Assembly (NCBI GenBank): GCA_002989075.1
Contig: PSQN01000007.1
Location: forward strand, 62,001-126,000
Reading direction: 5' to 3'
Origin: Arthonia radiata
Taxonomy: Eukaryota; Ascomycota; Arthoniomycetes; Arthoniales; Arthoniaceae
DNA: 64,000 bases
This document shows, piece by piece, positions 1-14,805 of this stretch. A program made the translations under genes and the position numbers. The notes beneath the pieces were generated by a model. It ran no database searches, was not told where the DNA came from, and worked only from the letters and a program-made list of their open reading frames with translations. The first letter of the stretch is position 1, and every line of letters begins with the position of its first letter.

Positions 1-2590
1 GGCTCTTTACGGTCTAAAACAGGCCGACCGACAGTAGAAAGCCTATCTTCGAGAAGTACTAAGGAGAATAGGTTTTGAACCCTTAATATCCAATTAGTCG
101 GTTTATATTCAAAGAACTAGAAAGCAGGCAATTTTAATCGTCTACGTAGACAATATATTAGTCGTATCCGATTCTACCGAAATAATTCTTAGAATTTACT
201 AGGAACTAAATAAGACTCTTACGGTTAAGAACTTAAGAGACATTAGTAAGTTCCTAGAAATTAAAATTACCTGAGATCGACCAGCGAAAACGATTTGTTT
301 AGACTAGTCGACTTATTTAGCTAAAATTTTAACTAAATATTTGAAGAAAAACGGCACAATGCCCGAAAAAATACTGCAACCCGTCGGCTTAAAATTAGCA
401 CCGAATCCTAACTAAGCTAGTAGTACCAATATTTCTAATTATTAGCAACAAATTAGATCGATTTTGTACCTAATAACAAAGATAAGACTCAATATTACCT
501 TTATAACTAGCCTACTAGCCTGGTATATATTGAATCCTAGTAAGAAGTACTAGAGAGTTCTAAGTAGCCTTTAGGCTTACTTAAATAAAACTTCTAATCT
601 TAGCTTTTACTATAAATCTCCCTTAATAGACGGTATAACTAGCTATTGTAACGCAGATTAGAGGAGAGACCTTGGTACTAGAAGATCGACTACCAGCTAT
701 ATTTTTTTACTCAGGAACGGAGCCCTTATCTAAAATTTAAAGCTATAAAAAACGGTCGCCTTAAGCTTTTATAAGGCCGAATATATAGCTCTTAAAGAAG
801 CTATAAAGAAACAGTCATTTATCCGATTAATTATTAGTAAACTGTCTAGAATTTTTAAAGATAATTCGATTACTACCGTTTTAGAGGGTACTTTTAAAAA
901 TTCTGCGGATAAAAAGACTCGGCGGACTTTAACGCACCAGATAAGCATAGATTTACCCGAGTAAGCCGGTTAAATTAGACCGGAGACCCCAGTTTTATCG
1001 GTAAAATTGTTACTTACCGACAGCAATTTAGTAAAAGAACTTACAAAAAACCCTACCTTCTAAGCTAAATCTAAGTATATTGATATACAGTATTACTATA
1101 TTAGAGAAAACGTTTAGACAAGCTAAATAGAGCTTAAATACGTTTCTATAAAGAAACAATTAGCAGACAGTTTAACAAAACTAATTGACTTAGCTAAAAT
1201 ACCAACGTTTAGAACTTAAATTAGCTTACAATCCGACTAAAACAACTAGTCAATTAAGAGGGTATATTAGAAATTAACTAACTAGCTAGTTAGTCGAAAC
1301 TCTTAGGAGCCTGGAGTATTGAATAGGTCCTACCGACTGTCTCAACTTAAAATAGAACAAGTCTTTTATCTAAAGGGTCGGACCTAGTAGCCCGAGCTTA
1401 GAACAAAAAGAAGCATTATACGATTTATTTTAGACAGCTAGCTTATAGTCTAAGACAACATAAAATAGACTTAGAGACTAATAGTTTTAGATAAACAGAA
1501 TTACTATCTTATACAATAAGTTACGGGTTATTTAACCTCTATTAAAAAGAATAGATATCTAGTAAGCTCTATATAAACTGCTAAACTTAGATATATAAGC
1601 TAAAATCTCTTTAAAGAATTTTAGCTAATAAGACAGACAACATAATAATAGCTTCTCCTTGTTACTAAGTATTGTATCTGTACTAAGCCTAAGTATTGTA
1701 TTAGTTCTAAGCTGGTCTCGTCTTTCTACTCTTTATAGTAGTATTCTTCTTCTTTCCTGTACCTATTAAACAAGTAGTTATATTGTTAAGCGATTCTAGA
1801 TTATAGAAGAATAAGAGGCTAGATACTTACTAAGAGATTATACTCTAGAAGTAAAACGTCTTCTATTTAGATCTAAGCTTGTCTTAGACTAGTGTCTTAG
1901 GCTTAAGATACTCTATACTACTTATATTACGTTGTTTTATACGTCTAGCTCTAATACAAAAGATAGATATATTAGCCTAAATTATATACTTTTAGTTATT
2001 TATTGTCTAATACTTATAGTACTTAGCTCATATACGTTACTTAATATAGATTGTCTTACTAGTCTTAGATTTCTTAGCGCGCTAGAACCTTTCAAGCTTA
2101 TACTTCTTTAAGCTTTATATAATTACTACTTTTAAAGCAATAATATTAAGCTTTATAGCAATCTATATTTAGAGCTACTTGCAATACGCTTAATCTAGAA
2201 AGATCTTATTAGCTAGCACGACTATATTTTTTAAATTAAGATAGCGTATAGGCTAGTTTTAGCGTTACTTATATATATCGCTCTACTTTAGAATACAATG
2301 TACGGTTGTACGGAGTATCTTAGTAGCCCGTGCAATATTCTTTTTAGTATAGCGTATATTAGAAAGACTAAGGATATACCTACAGTGTTAAAACTTAGTA
2401 TACTTTTTAAGAAGCTTAGATGGTAGCTGTATAGTATAATTAATCGAGCTATAGGATTAGAGTAAAAGAGAAGGAGCTTATATAGAAACATTAGAGCTTA
2501 TACAGAAATAAGCGCCTCTTATAGCCTTAGCCCCTGAGCTAGACTAAAAATTAAATTATACGGGATATAATTCTTAGCATAGCCAGTGCG
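1..2590 (+). mobile_element. Ty1/Copia LTR retrotransposon fossil (3' part), RIP-like
   Basis: The first 1.2 kb reads on the plus strand as the end of a Copia-type polyprotein: the reverse transcriptase motif LYGLKQA lies at the very start and RNase H-like sequence follows. A purine-rich tract near 1250-1263 is followed by what looks like the start of a 3' LTR. The rest to about 2590 is equally AT-rich and TpA-rich but has no recognisable coding content, and base composition changes sharply to normal near 2590. The element is clearly broken, with many breaks (well over ten) in the visible part, and is cut by the left window edge. The composition is what repeat-induced point mutation leaves in ascomycetes, so the copy is old and inactive. 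The LTR end is not resolved. Confidence 0.8.
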
Positions 2591-2743
2591 GGGCTGTACC
2601 TGCATAATGTGACCAATCGGAAGCTATACAGGTATATTACCCCATTTGGGGGTGGCCACTTCAAAAATCACCACTGTACCAGTTGGATTCTCCGGCTTTC
2701 GAGCGCCATTTGCTCTTGCGCTTCTCGTGAGTGCGTCGCAATC

Positions 2744-3769
2744 ATGAAGCGAACGGTCGACGAACCAGATCGATCCTCAAACCTATCAATGAAACGCCAG
2801 CGTCTTTCCCCTCCCCTCAAGGCTCACTACCGAGAAGCTGGCGATCTCCTTCTCTCCGCCAACCCTCAAGACCCTGCGGTGCTCGATGGGTTGATAGATC
2901 GTACACTGGCTATCGCGCTCGTTGGCGCAGGGTTCGACGGAGTAAGCAAGGATGCATTTGAGAGCTACAGAAACATGCTTGAAGAGTATCTGCTTCGTTT
3001 GGCGCGGCTGACACAGACGTCGATGAACAGCGGAAGAAGGAGCAAAGTGCAACCGCAAGATGTTGCGTTTGCACTGCGATACAACGGTGTTCGCCTTGAT
3101 TCTCTCACCCGCGATCTCGATGCTCAGCTCCGACCCAAATCATCCTCAATACGACGGACAACTCAGCCAGCCCTCCTTTCCTCCCACCCCTCCGCATCTA
3201 CGGTCAATCACTTTGCATTCCCAGGCTCGCAAGAGCTATCCCAGCATTTGGGCGGAACAACGGACAAAATGAGTCGACAGTGGATACCACGACACTTGCC
3301 AGAATTTCCTCCACCGCATACCTACAAAGCGACTTCAATACCGCTGAGTACGCGCGAGATGGACGCACGAAAGGTCAGAGAGCGGGCGACGGAAGAGGGA
3401 GTGTTAGCTGAGCGGGCGTTGAGGAAGCTGGTAGGCGCGAGAAAGAAGCTTGGTAGTCATGTTGGCAGTCGTGCTGGTAGCCGGCCGCCAATGAGTGTCG
3501 CTCCCGAAGCAAGTGCGTCGAATAGAAAAGACAACACTGAAGATGTCTTCCACGAGGCCATGGACGCTGTTCTGCTGGAAGACAGTAGCAAAGGCCGAGA
3601 GAGCTTGCAGCAAGAAGATGAGATGTTGTTTCTGGCTGGGACCGCTGAGGCAAGACCAGGACAGCCCGAGTCTAGCAAGGATGAGGAGGAAGATCTGGCC
3701 TTTGGTGCAGTTGTGAACTGGGATAGAGGGAACTGGCGGAGCGGTGGGCGAGACGTCACCTTGGCCTAA
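2744..3769 (+). CDS. TAF8: TFIID subunit 8 (TAF8)
   Basis: Single-exon gene of 341 aa. Residues about 25-125 form a bromodomain-associated histone fold (ending in a VQPQDVAFALRYNG-like helix), the dimerisation module by which TAF8 pairs with TAF10 in TFIID. From residue 180 comes the TAF8 C-terminal signature, WIPRHLPEFPPPHTYK, followed by a basic-acidic helix (REMDARKVRERATEEG) typical of the family. The tail is acidic and low in complexity. The reading frame is open upstream to 2609, but the ATG at 2744 lies immediately before the conserved region and avoids an unlikely Cys/His-rich leader, so I chose it. The role is general transcription initiation by RNA polymerase II in the nucleus. The gene starts only about 150 bp after the edge of the AT-rich retroelement fossil, so its promoter is short or borders repeat DNA. 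Confidence 0.88.
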   Translation: MKRTVDEPDRSSNLSMKRQRLSPPLKAHYREAGDLLLSANPQDPAVLDGLIDRTLAIALVGAGFDGVSKDAFESYRNMLEEYLLRLARLTQTSMNSGRRSKVQPQDVAFALRYNGVRLDSLTRDLDAQLRPKSSSIRRTTQPALLSSHPSASTVNHFAFPGSQELSQHLGGTTDKMSRQWIPRHLPEFPPPHTYKATSIPLSTREMDARKVRERATEEGVLAERALRKLVGARKKLGSHVGSRAGSRPPMSVAPEASASNRKDNTEDVFHEAMDAVLLEDSSKGRESLQQEDEMLFLAGTAEARPGQPESSKDEEEDLAFGAVVNWDRGNWRSGGRDVTLA

Positions 3770-4423
3770 TATCTGTCGCGTACTTTGAGCATGGTGTTGG
3801 AGGACCACATCGTGAACATTGGTTGTTGCTTGATCTCGAGATAAACATGGATGGCCATTTGCTTGTCTCGTCTCACATGCTTTTCACCCTTGACAATCCG
3901 TCTTCGAGCTCCCAGGCCGTAGTTTCCACTCTAAAACTGCCGCCATTCGGGGTTTTGTCCGTTGGCAAGGCCTGACATCTGGATTGTGTTAGCTCACTGT
4001 GTCCGTCATACACTTGCCTCGACTGAATTTGCCATCTTCTACTCACCGCCGAAACAACCTCACCACCTCGGTGCATTCAATGCGAGTATTTGACGAGCCG
4101 TGCGGAGCCTTCGATAATTTGCCACCGCTATCTCTCTCTACCGGATCACAGCGATACTGCATCAATCGCTCGAGTGCACAGTCTCGCTTGATGTCAAAAT
4201 TGCGAGGCAGATCCTTCCGAAGAGCGCCTCTGTCGTTAAGTAAGATTGCATTGGGAATTTGTGACGATGGGAACTCGTGAACAGGTGTGGCCATAACCGA
4301 TGATAGCACTTTGAATTTCAAGTCGGAAAAGGCTGAAAGTCGTTCCACGACGGGGTTCATGTCCTAGAGAGTGAATTTGGAAACATTGAAATTAAAAAGA
4401 GCAGGGCATGCGCGGGCTGAGAA
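3770..4423. other. Intergenic TAF8-XRCC2
   Basis: No convincing gene. Reading frames here are short and lack domain signatures. It holds the TAF8 3' flank and the XRCC2 promoter. Confidence 0.5.
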
Positions 4424-5507
4424 ATGGCCATCGCTGCAAGAAACATTGGGACAAGCTTACTGCAGGAGGTAGAAGAGGGCAGTTTAGACACGGTAGGCTG
4501 TTGGAACTGTCACTTCGACTGACGGCTGTGTACTGATAGAATAGCTACTGTGTGACTTGCGCACAGCTTCAGCGCCCTCAGATCCCTCTATTTCCAGCGT
4601 GTTCGGCCTACTGCCCGTGGACAAGCTCACGCACGCTTCCACATCCGATTCAGATCCGTCGAATAAGAAGACCCCAGTCATCGAGGTGACTTCTGCCCAT
4701 CCAGATGCTGAATCGACCAATTTTCTCTATCACGCCGTCGCTCGGGCGATACTCCCAGCTGATAGTGGAGGCAGAGGAGGCGCAGCCATTCTGATTGATT
4801 GTCAGGATCAGCTTGACATTTTCCGTCTGGCAGAGATCATACGGAAATCTTTGTATCAAGATTGCGAGCCCGTCACAATGATGCCTGCAGAGTGCATCGA
4901 AGCTCGTGTAGTGCATACTCTCAAGCACTTGCACGTCTTGCGACCTTCCTCCCTCGGCTCTCTCATAACCTCTATCACTTCTCTCAAAGCTTATCTTCTT
5001 GACCCTACATGTCATCAGTCATCATCTAGACAGCTCGAACTCCTCGCAATAGCCGACCTGACGAGCTTTTTCTGGGAAGAGCGAGCAGCTCAAGAAGAAG
5101 CAAAATACGACACATCTTCACAAGACGAAAGAGACGGGCCGCGACCAGATGGTTTCGTCACCCTTACTCGCGCTCTACGCTCAATCGTGCGATCTTTCTC
5201 GTGCTCAGTCGTGGCCACGACATATGGTTTATCGCTCACGCCTCCCTCGCGCCCTAGCTTGAGGCCATACCTCAGACAGCTTTTGCCCACCGCTTGGACA
5301 GACTTTCTCACCTCGAGACTTGCGATACAAAAAGAACCTATCAAGAGGTTTCCTGATGGCTACGGAGTAAAGGAAGCAGAGGCTGATCGTGAAAGAAGAG
5401 ACCAAGTGCTTGATGAGGGGCGAATAGGTGTATGGGTGCTTGAGGGCGGTGGTGGAGAAGGTCGGGAGCATGTCATCAAGTTTGACGAGAAAGGTGTTAC
5501 AGTATGA
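4424..5507 (+). CDS. XRCC2: XRCC2-like RAD51 paralogue
   Basis: Proposed exons 4424-4492 and 4545-5507 (343 aa). The N-terminus (AARNIGTSLLQEVEEG) resembles the start of XRCC2; the 52-nt intron has a GTAGGC donor, CTGAC branch and AATAG acceptor, and keeps phase. The core aligns by eye with human XRCC2: LYHAVARAILP, LIDCQDQLDIFRL, the HVLRPSSL strand, the Walker B-like LLAIADLTSFFW, and RPYLRQLLPTAW. The role inferred from the family is homologous recombination, in a complex with other RAD51 paralogues in the nucleus. Oddity: where the P-loop should be (after PVIEV) the sequence is TSAHPDAEST, with no G-K-T/S. The exon 1 join is the least certain part; the second exon from about 4570 onward is firm. 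Confidence 0.78.
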
Positions 5508-6399
5508 TTGTATGATGCATGTCAGGAGAGCTTGCCGGCCTATACTTCGAGCCTTGGTGTAGGACGAGCAATGCTACAATATTGAGAAGAGCCAGCCGCG
5601 CCAGCTCTTCGGCATTTATTCGACCATCCTAAGATATGATGACTCTCACCCCTATGCTCGATATCTGGTGCATCCGGTCATCTGATAGCAGTTATCTTAC
5701 GTTTCCGCATTGTGGACACGCGCTTTGCGTGTCGGCAACCTATCCTGACATGCACAGTATCGCTTCTGCCTGCTTCCGTACTTGACGGAAGTACTGTTCC
5801 TTTTCTGGCCGGCAACGTCGTACGCTCATGGATGGTAAGTTGCTCTTCGTCGAACAAAGTGACAAGTTTCCTCAAACCCTTGGGACTCAGCGACGTCGAC
5901 AGACGCCAAGCCATGATGTCACATGGGGAGCTTTGCCTACAACACCGGCCTCTTTTCACCTCGCACTTACACTAGGATCATCAATCATGTTGTGGCGCAC
6001 TTACCGACTGGCTGAAGCCCGACAATCCTCCACCAACCTGCAAAGGTCAGCGTTATCAGAGCCCCAACGAGCCCGGTGAAGCCGCTATAGCAGGAATAGG
6101 TCAAGTATGACAACCCCCACCAACCACTATCCTTTTTCTGCGTAGCCTGTGAGATGCTGCTTGATATGAATGGCCGATCAGTTGACAGCTATCCAATCCC
6201 TGCTACCTCCTTCCTCTTCCATGCAGTGATGTAGTCGTGCATCAAGCGTCGATGCAAACGCGCTCAATGGTTCAAAAGACAGCTCTCGTGGCCAAGCTTC
6301 TTAGCTTTGTCGTCTTGCGGTGAAGTAGCCTCGTAGTGAAGGAGCCAAGCATACTAGAGCTGTAATTGTCCTATATCGCTATCGTACTGACTTGGCATT
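5508..6399. other. Intergenic XRCC2-carboxypeptidase
   Basis: About 0.9 kb without a supported gene. Several short overlapping frames occur on both strands but none has family motifs or plausible splice extensions. It probably holds the XRCC2 3' UTR and the promoter of the next gene. Confidence 0.5.
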
Positions 6400-8432
6400 A
6401 TGACTTTCACACAAGCTCTCCAGACAGCTCTTGTAGCAAGCTGTCTGCTTTCACCTGTGCTCGGTGGACGCTTCACTGACATCCGCAAGAGCCAGGAGAA
6501 GAGGCATGCTGAGGAGATCGTCAAGCACCATGGCAAGAATCAACATGAGAAGAGGCAAGCCAACTCAACTGAAGGGTTCAAGTTCTACAGCGACGCAACG
6601 GCGCGTGAGTTTTGCCCCAATTGTTATGCAATGCACATCAGCTGAAAGCTACAAAGCCTACCTGGTCGAGTCACTTCCCGATGTTGCCTTGGACGTCGGC
6701 GAGTTGTATGGCGGTCTGGTGCCTATCGATACCAGCAATGCCTCTCGTGCGCTCTTCTACATGTTTCAGCCAACAGTAGGTGCGCCTGTCGACGAAGTGA
6801 CCATCTGGTAAGATCAAAGCCTTTCAACTGACGAGTCTGGTTTCCCGCGGCTTACTCTGTTAAGGTTGAACGGTGGCCCTGGCTGTTCCAGCTTGGAAGG
6901 TTTCTTCCAGGAGAATGGTCTGATTGTGTGGCGTAAGTTTACTTAGGGTCAGGAGCGGTTCCAAGCATAACTTACCTCTTCATAGAGCCCGGCACATATG
7001 CACCATCTCTCAACCCGTACTCCTGGGTAAATTTGACAAACATGCTCTGGGTCGAGCAGCCGGTTGGCACAGGCTTCTCCATTGGTGAAGTGACTGCAAC
7101 CACCCAAGAGGAGATCGCTCAGGACTTCATCAAGTTTTTCAAGAACTTCCAGGACATCTTTGGAATCAAGAACTACAAGATCTATGTGACCGGCGAGTCA
7201 TACGCTGGGCGTTACGTGCCTTACATCAGCGCTGCCATGCTTGATGCGAATGACAAGGAGTATTACGACCTTTCTGGCGCGTTAGTCTATGATGTGAGCA
7301 ATCTCAGAATAAGCGATATCAAAAGCTCGCGCGCTAACAGCAGTATAGCCCTGTATTGGCGAATTCATTGGGACTCAGGAAGGTTCGTTACGCACACGAG
7401 CTAGCTGTTTCTCTACTCGCGTCATACTGACTTTCTAATCGCAGAGGTGCCGGCTGTGCCCTACGCCGTGTCCAACAATGCAGTACTCAACTTGAACCAG
7501 TCTTTCATCGACAAGATTGAGGGACTGTACGAGTCCTGCGGCTTTGCCGATACGTACAATACCTACCTGCAATTCCCGCCACCCGGCAACCAGCCACCGT
7601 CGTTCTTCAACCAGTCCTCGGGATCGACAGACGCCCAGTGTGACGTGTTCGATATGCTCAATAACGCAATCTTGCAGACTAACCCGTGTTTCGACATTTA
7701 CGAAATTAATCTCGCGTGCCCATTGTTGGGCGACGTTCTCTCTTTCCCAACAGAGTTGGTCGTTGACTCTCCGACATCTGTCTTCGATGCGTCCACCTAC
7801 TTCAACCGTAGCGACGTCAAGGCTGCCATCCACGCGCCTGCGAATATTGAGTGGGCAAGTTCAGCGCATTCGTTCCGATCTGAAGGTGGAGCTCTTGCTA
7901 ACAAGTCACCTGCAGGCCGAATGCAAGGGGCCGGTATTCATCGGGGAAGGCGGACCCCAGGATGAAGGCGACTTGTCTGCCGATCCCATCCAAAAGGTGC
8001 TACCTCAAGTCATCGACGCTACGCAACGGGTGCTTGTGAGCAACGGTAATTACGACATGATCATCATCACCAATGGCACTTTGCTCGCCATCCAAAACAT
8101 GACGTGGGGCGGTCAGCTGGGTTTCCAAGAGGCTCCCTCCACGCCGATCGATATTGCGCTCGAGGATCTCCAGTATGAGGCGTACTTCAACGAGAACGGG
8201 CTTGACGGCGTGGACGGACCCGGGCAAGGGCGAATGGGCATCCAGCGTATGTGACCGACGAAGCGCGGAATGTCTTTTCCGAAGAGTAGACTTGCTGACC
8301 CAACTTTCAGATTTTGAGCGCGGTCTTATGTGGGCTGAGTCCTTCCAAGCTGGACACATGCAACCACAATTCCAGCCTAGAGTTACCTACCGGCACTTGG
8401 AGTGGGTGCTTGGCCGTACTGAAGTCATTTGA
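6400..8432 (+). CDS. Secreted serine carboxypeptidase, S10 family
   Basis: Eight exons: 6400-6604, 6642-6807, 6865-6932, 6986-7293, 7349-7382, 7445-7854, 7916-8246, 8311-8432 (547 aa). All joins keep phase and restore family motifs. An N-terminal signal peptide ([17 protein letters not shown]) is followed by a KR-containing pro-region. Family landmarks: [24 protein letters not shown], catalytic Ser218 in [10 protein letters not shown], Asp444 in NGNYDM and His523 in GHMQP. It should remove C-terminal residues from peptides outside the cell or in the vacuole. The intron at 7855-7915 starts with GCAAGT rather than GT: only a join of IEW to AECKGPVF gives a continuous S10 sequence. The fifth exon is only 34 nt. 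Substrate preference cannot be read from the sequence. Confidence 0.9.
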
Positions 8433-9221
8433 AGGCATGTGATGGCTTGCAACGTTTGGCAGGAGCGGAGCGTGGAGAGTGGACGGTGCGTGAGAAGCAG
8501 TTGGCGGGAGAGCAGATGCACTGAGTGGCATGCGCTGATGTCCGGTGATATTGCATTAGTGCTGGTAATGGTTCGATGCTCGGAACGGCACGACCGCGGA
8601 GAATAAGGCTAGTAATCAGCCACCATCGAGCACTACCGCAACTTCTCAAAGGAAGGGACTCTTCTGATCGCTCAAGTGACGGTGTGATGGCCTTGGCCTC
8701 GCCAATGTGTGTGACGCCAAAGGATGATGCCTACACCTCGTCGCGGTTAGAACGGACCTGCTTACAGTGAGTTTTGAAGCATAAAGTCGGTAAGAGCAGG
8801 CATCGGTGTGAGGGAGAGGGAGGGTGAGGTCATGATTGGGGGGAGTTGTCGAGACACTCGATTCCCCACCCAAAGCTCCAGATTCCTCCCTCTCTTGCTC
8901 TCTCGCGCCTCTGCAAACAATCTTATACCTCCCGTAAATTGCCCCGTATGTTTCGTGCCTTCGTTTGACTCTCCATCGGCCTCATTCGCCCACCTCGCAA
9001 ATTGATCCTCCTCCAGCTGAAAAGTCAGCCCCTCCTTTCCATCGTCTCCCCGCGCTTTGGCTCTGGCCTACCAGTCTACCATAGCCTGACAAAGAAAACT
9101 TGTCGACACGCAACGACCCTTTTCTCTCGCTCAATCACTTCTTGTTCCGCGCCAGCAGCTGTTATCACTTCAGGCAGGCGCGCCCGTACACACACAACTT
9201 CGTTCACGACTGCTCGACAAG
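8433..9221 (+). promoter_or_regulatory. SLT2 upstream region, CT-rich leader
   Basis: About 0.8 kb with no supported gene. The last 350 bp before the SLT2 ATG are pyrimidine-rich (many CTC/TCC runs, about 8860-9200), typical of ascomycete promoters and 5' leaders of constitutively expressed genes. No particular factor site was identified. Confidence 0.4.
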
Positions 9222-10873
<1,652 letters not shown>

Positions 10874-11422
10874 ACTATGTATGGGAGTTTTTGCAAATCC
10901 ACACAGGATGTCGAAAAGAGTGTGATCAATCGTAAAGGCAGAAGCCCGTTGTGCAACCTTTGCAACCTTGCCGGACAGGTGAACAGCCTCGCTTGAATTA
11001 GGTGCGTGAAGATGAAATTCCGCACAGATAGACCGTTGTCAAAAGCAGCCAAAAAACAAACCCCCGCCTGTTCAACATGGGAAAAATAGTTACCGCATGC
11101 GGGCTTGCGATATACAGTCCCGCGGGCGGCCTGTTTGTTTTCCCATCCTACACTCTTTGTGCAAGATCCCACCTGGTTTGAAGCACCGACCAGGTACACG
11201 ACTGTATCTGCTTTCATCATGGACGACGCATGAGCGACTTCGCGCGGAAACTGCTTAATTGCAGAACTCGACGCCTCCTGTAATACACCCAACGGCAATG
11301 ACGAAGTCCTGAGGGATACACCTCCTCTCACAGCTCGCCACAGCCGTCGCGTCCTTCACATGGCATTCGTCATCCTCGCTTCGTTATCAGAACAGCGCAT
11401 ACAGCTTCGATAGTCACCGCCA
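10874..11422. other. Intergenic downstream of SLT2
   Basis: No supported gene. It contains the SLT2 3' flank. Frames on the minus strand are short and overlap the SLT2 terminus. Confidence 0.4.
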
Positions 11423-11990
11423 GTGTATACCGTCCATGTACACTACGCCCGAACAACTCATTCCCCTTGCAGGAGTTCCGCAGGTACACCCACCGGTCAT
11501 ATCGTTGGGTCTGCTTCAAGCAAGTATCTCGAGCTTCATGCGATAAGAGGCGAACCCCCAGAAGCGACGTCGAAGCTCTGTAGGACAGGGGTGCAACATG
11601 AGGGAGTGCACCTCTTCGTGAACAATGCAGGTTCGCTTGACACGTCCGACGAGTCTCCTACGGCCGCAGAGTTAGTCGACAGGGCAGCAGAAGCTTGATA
11701 ACGCGTTGCTGATCACTCCAACTGCCAAGGCCCTGAGGCTGCTGTCTGGTTTGTGCATCGTGTGAAGAGCACCGACCCCAGCATGGTTATGGTTGCACAG
11801 GCACGTCCCACTCCGGGCGAGCACACTTGCATTATCGCGGCCGCCTCCCGCTCGGGAGATCGTCGTCAACGGTCACTTGCCCTCGAACAGACTTTGGACA
11901 ACAACGCGCTCTATCCCAACTGCAGCAGTCACCCAAACATGCCAGCTGTTTGCCAAGCGTAGCCAAGACATCTAAATACGACCATAGGCT
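11423..11990 (+). pseudogene. Possible short-chain dehydrogenase relic
   Basis: A plus-strand stretch around 11600-11698 reads GVHLFVNNAGSLDT followed by SPTAAELVDRAAEA. This matches the NNAG motif and following helix of short-chain dehydrogenases/reductases. A second piece near 11840-11870 (CIIAAASRSGD) resembles the later (I)VVxSSRSG strand in another frame. There is no Rossmann TGxxxGxG segment upstream and no YxxxK catalytic motif downstream in one frame, and I found no splice pattern that links the pieces. I read it as a decayed fragment; a chance match of the second piece cannot be excluded. Confidence 0.35.
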
Positions 11991-12661
11991 CAGCTTCCTG
12001 ATGCGACGTCAGCTTTGCTGTCGGCACCCTAGAGATCCTCAAGATAAGGGCCACGGCAGAACACACGTCGTTATTGTAGCGAGGTGAGTACAATTGCATT
12101 GTTGCTGCCCCTTTGGACCTTCCTTTTTCGACCTGTCTTTGAAAGACCTCCTCCCTGTTGGCAATCACCAAGGTTCGCCGGCGCTGCTATCGTCCACTGT
12201 TAGCACATTTTCTCTACGGTCCTATAGACGCTGTAGATCCGCCTGTACCCTGATGTGCGTAGATCACACGACCTAGCATCAAATTGCTGCTCCGCTTCTG
12301 CACCGCGGCTGATTATACCTTTTTGTCGGCCTTCTCTTCCAACTTGCATGAGCGTTGCAACGTAGCTCAAGATAGTGCAAACGCCTGAGTGCGGTTGTTC
12401 AGCTTTCCGCTTGACGCTTCTCCTGTTAGTTCACAAGCTCGAGTGGACGTTGCCAGGATACGACATCTAGGCTTTGATAGCGAACGCGACCATCGCCTGC
12501 AACCAGCAGGAGCAGAACGGCGGCACATAACGAGTTGAGCATAAATAGATGACCTGCTGCTGTTCCTCGACCAAGTCACCCGCGTTCTCTTCCACTCAGC
12601 TTGCATATTACCACTCTGATATAAGGACTTTCCCCACCATCAAGCAGCTCGCACGATCGTC
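11991..12661. other. Subtilase upstream region
   Basis: No gene seen. The 120 bp before the subtilase ATG include short CT-rich runs and a possible AT-rich initiation region (ATAAATAG near 12541). Confidence 0.35.
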
Positions 12662-13923
<1,262 letters not shown>

Positions 13924-14805
13924 ATGCCGTGGGGAGGAAGCCTGCATATTGGCGTTGGTGAGGATTTCTCTGAGGGCAGTGCGCAGATTCAGGCACAGGG
14001 GAAGGCAAGGGTAGCATCTATTTATTCTTCAGATGTGGCGCAGATCCTTTGCTGTGGTTGCTAAGCATTCGTCTAGCGCCAGACTGATTTTCGTATCAAA
14101 TTCAACAATACCATTCATTATAACCCCGTGCCTGTTCGATAAATGTGTTCTCGAGCCCTGTGCTAGAAAAGTTTGGTAAGGCGATGAGCGTGCCGCTATA
14201 GGATAGAACACTGAACAGAGAGGCTAGCCACGCTACGCCAGCAGCAAATACAGCTCGCCGGTACTGTATCGTGTGTATCTACTGTTGCGGCCCGTTGGCG
14301 CTACCCCACACGCTAGTGTCGATCTTAGTACAGGGGCACAGGGGATCTAGTAGCAGCCTTTCCTTCTTCGTCCCTTTACCTACGTCAATCTCCGTACAGC
14401 TCCACAATCATATGCTTCAGCGATTGTCTATACCCTCAGTATTGTGGAAAGCCGCAAGGAAGAGGCAATGTGTCTTCGGCGGTGGTAGCGTGATTCTCTA
14501 GCCGCGAGGTTCCACATTCGAACACGACGCCCTTGTATCAATTGTGATGCACGCACAAACTCCATGTGGGGTCAAGCACTCCCAACCCGGGTATTGTCAT
14601 AATGTCCTCATAGGGAAGCTGACTTTGCCCTTAGCCTCCACCGGCTGCTCGGGTGAACGATGTGCGTTGAAGCATTGCCTTCGAAAAGTATGGCCGACGC
14701 TGTTACGTTGCTTGCTGACATGAGGAGGAAACCTCTTTTTTCTCATTGAGTTTTGGGAGCGTAGAGCAATGCCAATATACGACTTAATTACCGCAGTCAC
14801 CAAAG
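13924..14805. other. Intergenic subtilase-GH106-like
   Basis: About 0.9 kb with no supported gene, tRNA or repeat. Small frames on both strands lack motifs. Confidence 0.45.

Noticed and set aside
2609-2743. 45-codon in-frame extension upstream of TAF8
   Set aside because: No ATG that fits better than 2744; the extension is Cys/His-rich and not like TAF8.
14480-14560. tRNA-like sequence with TTCGAA
   Set aside because: No acceptor-stem pairing and no proper A box; not a tRNA.
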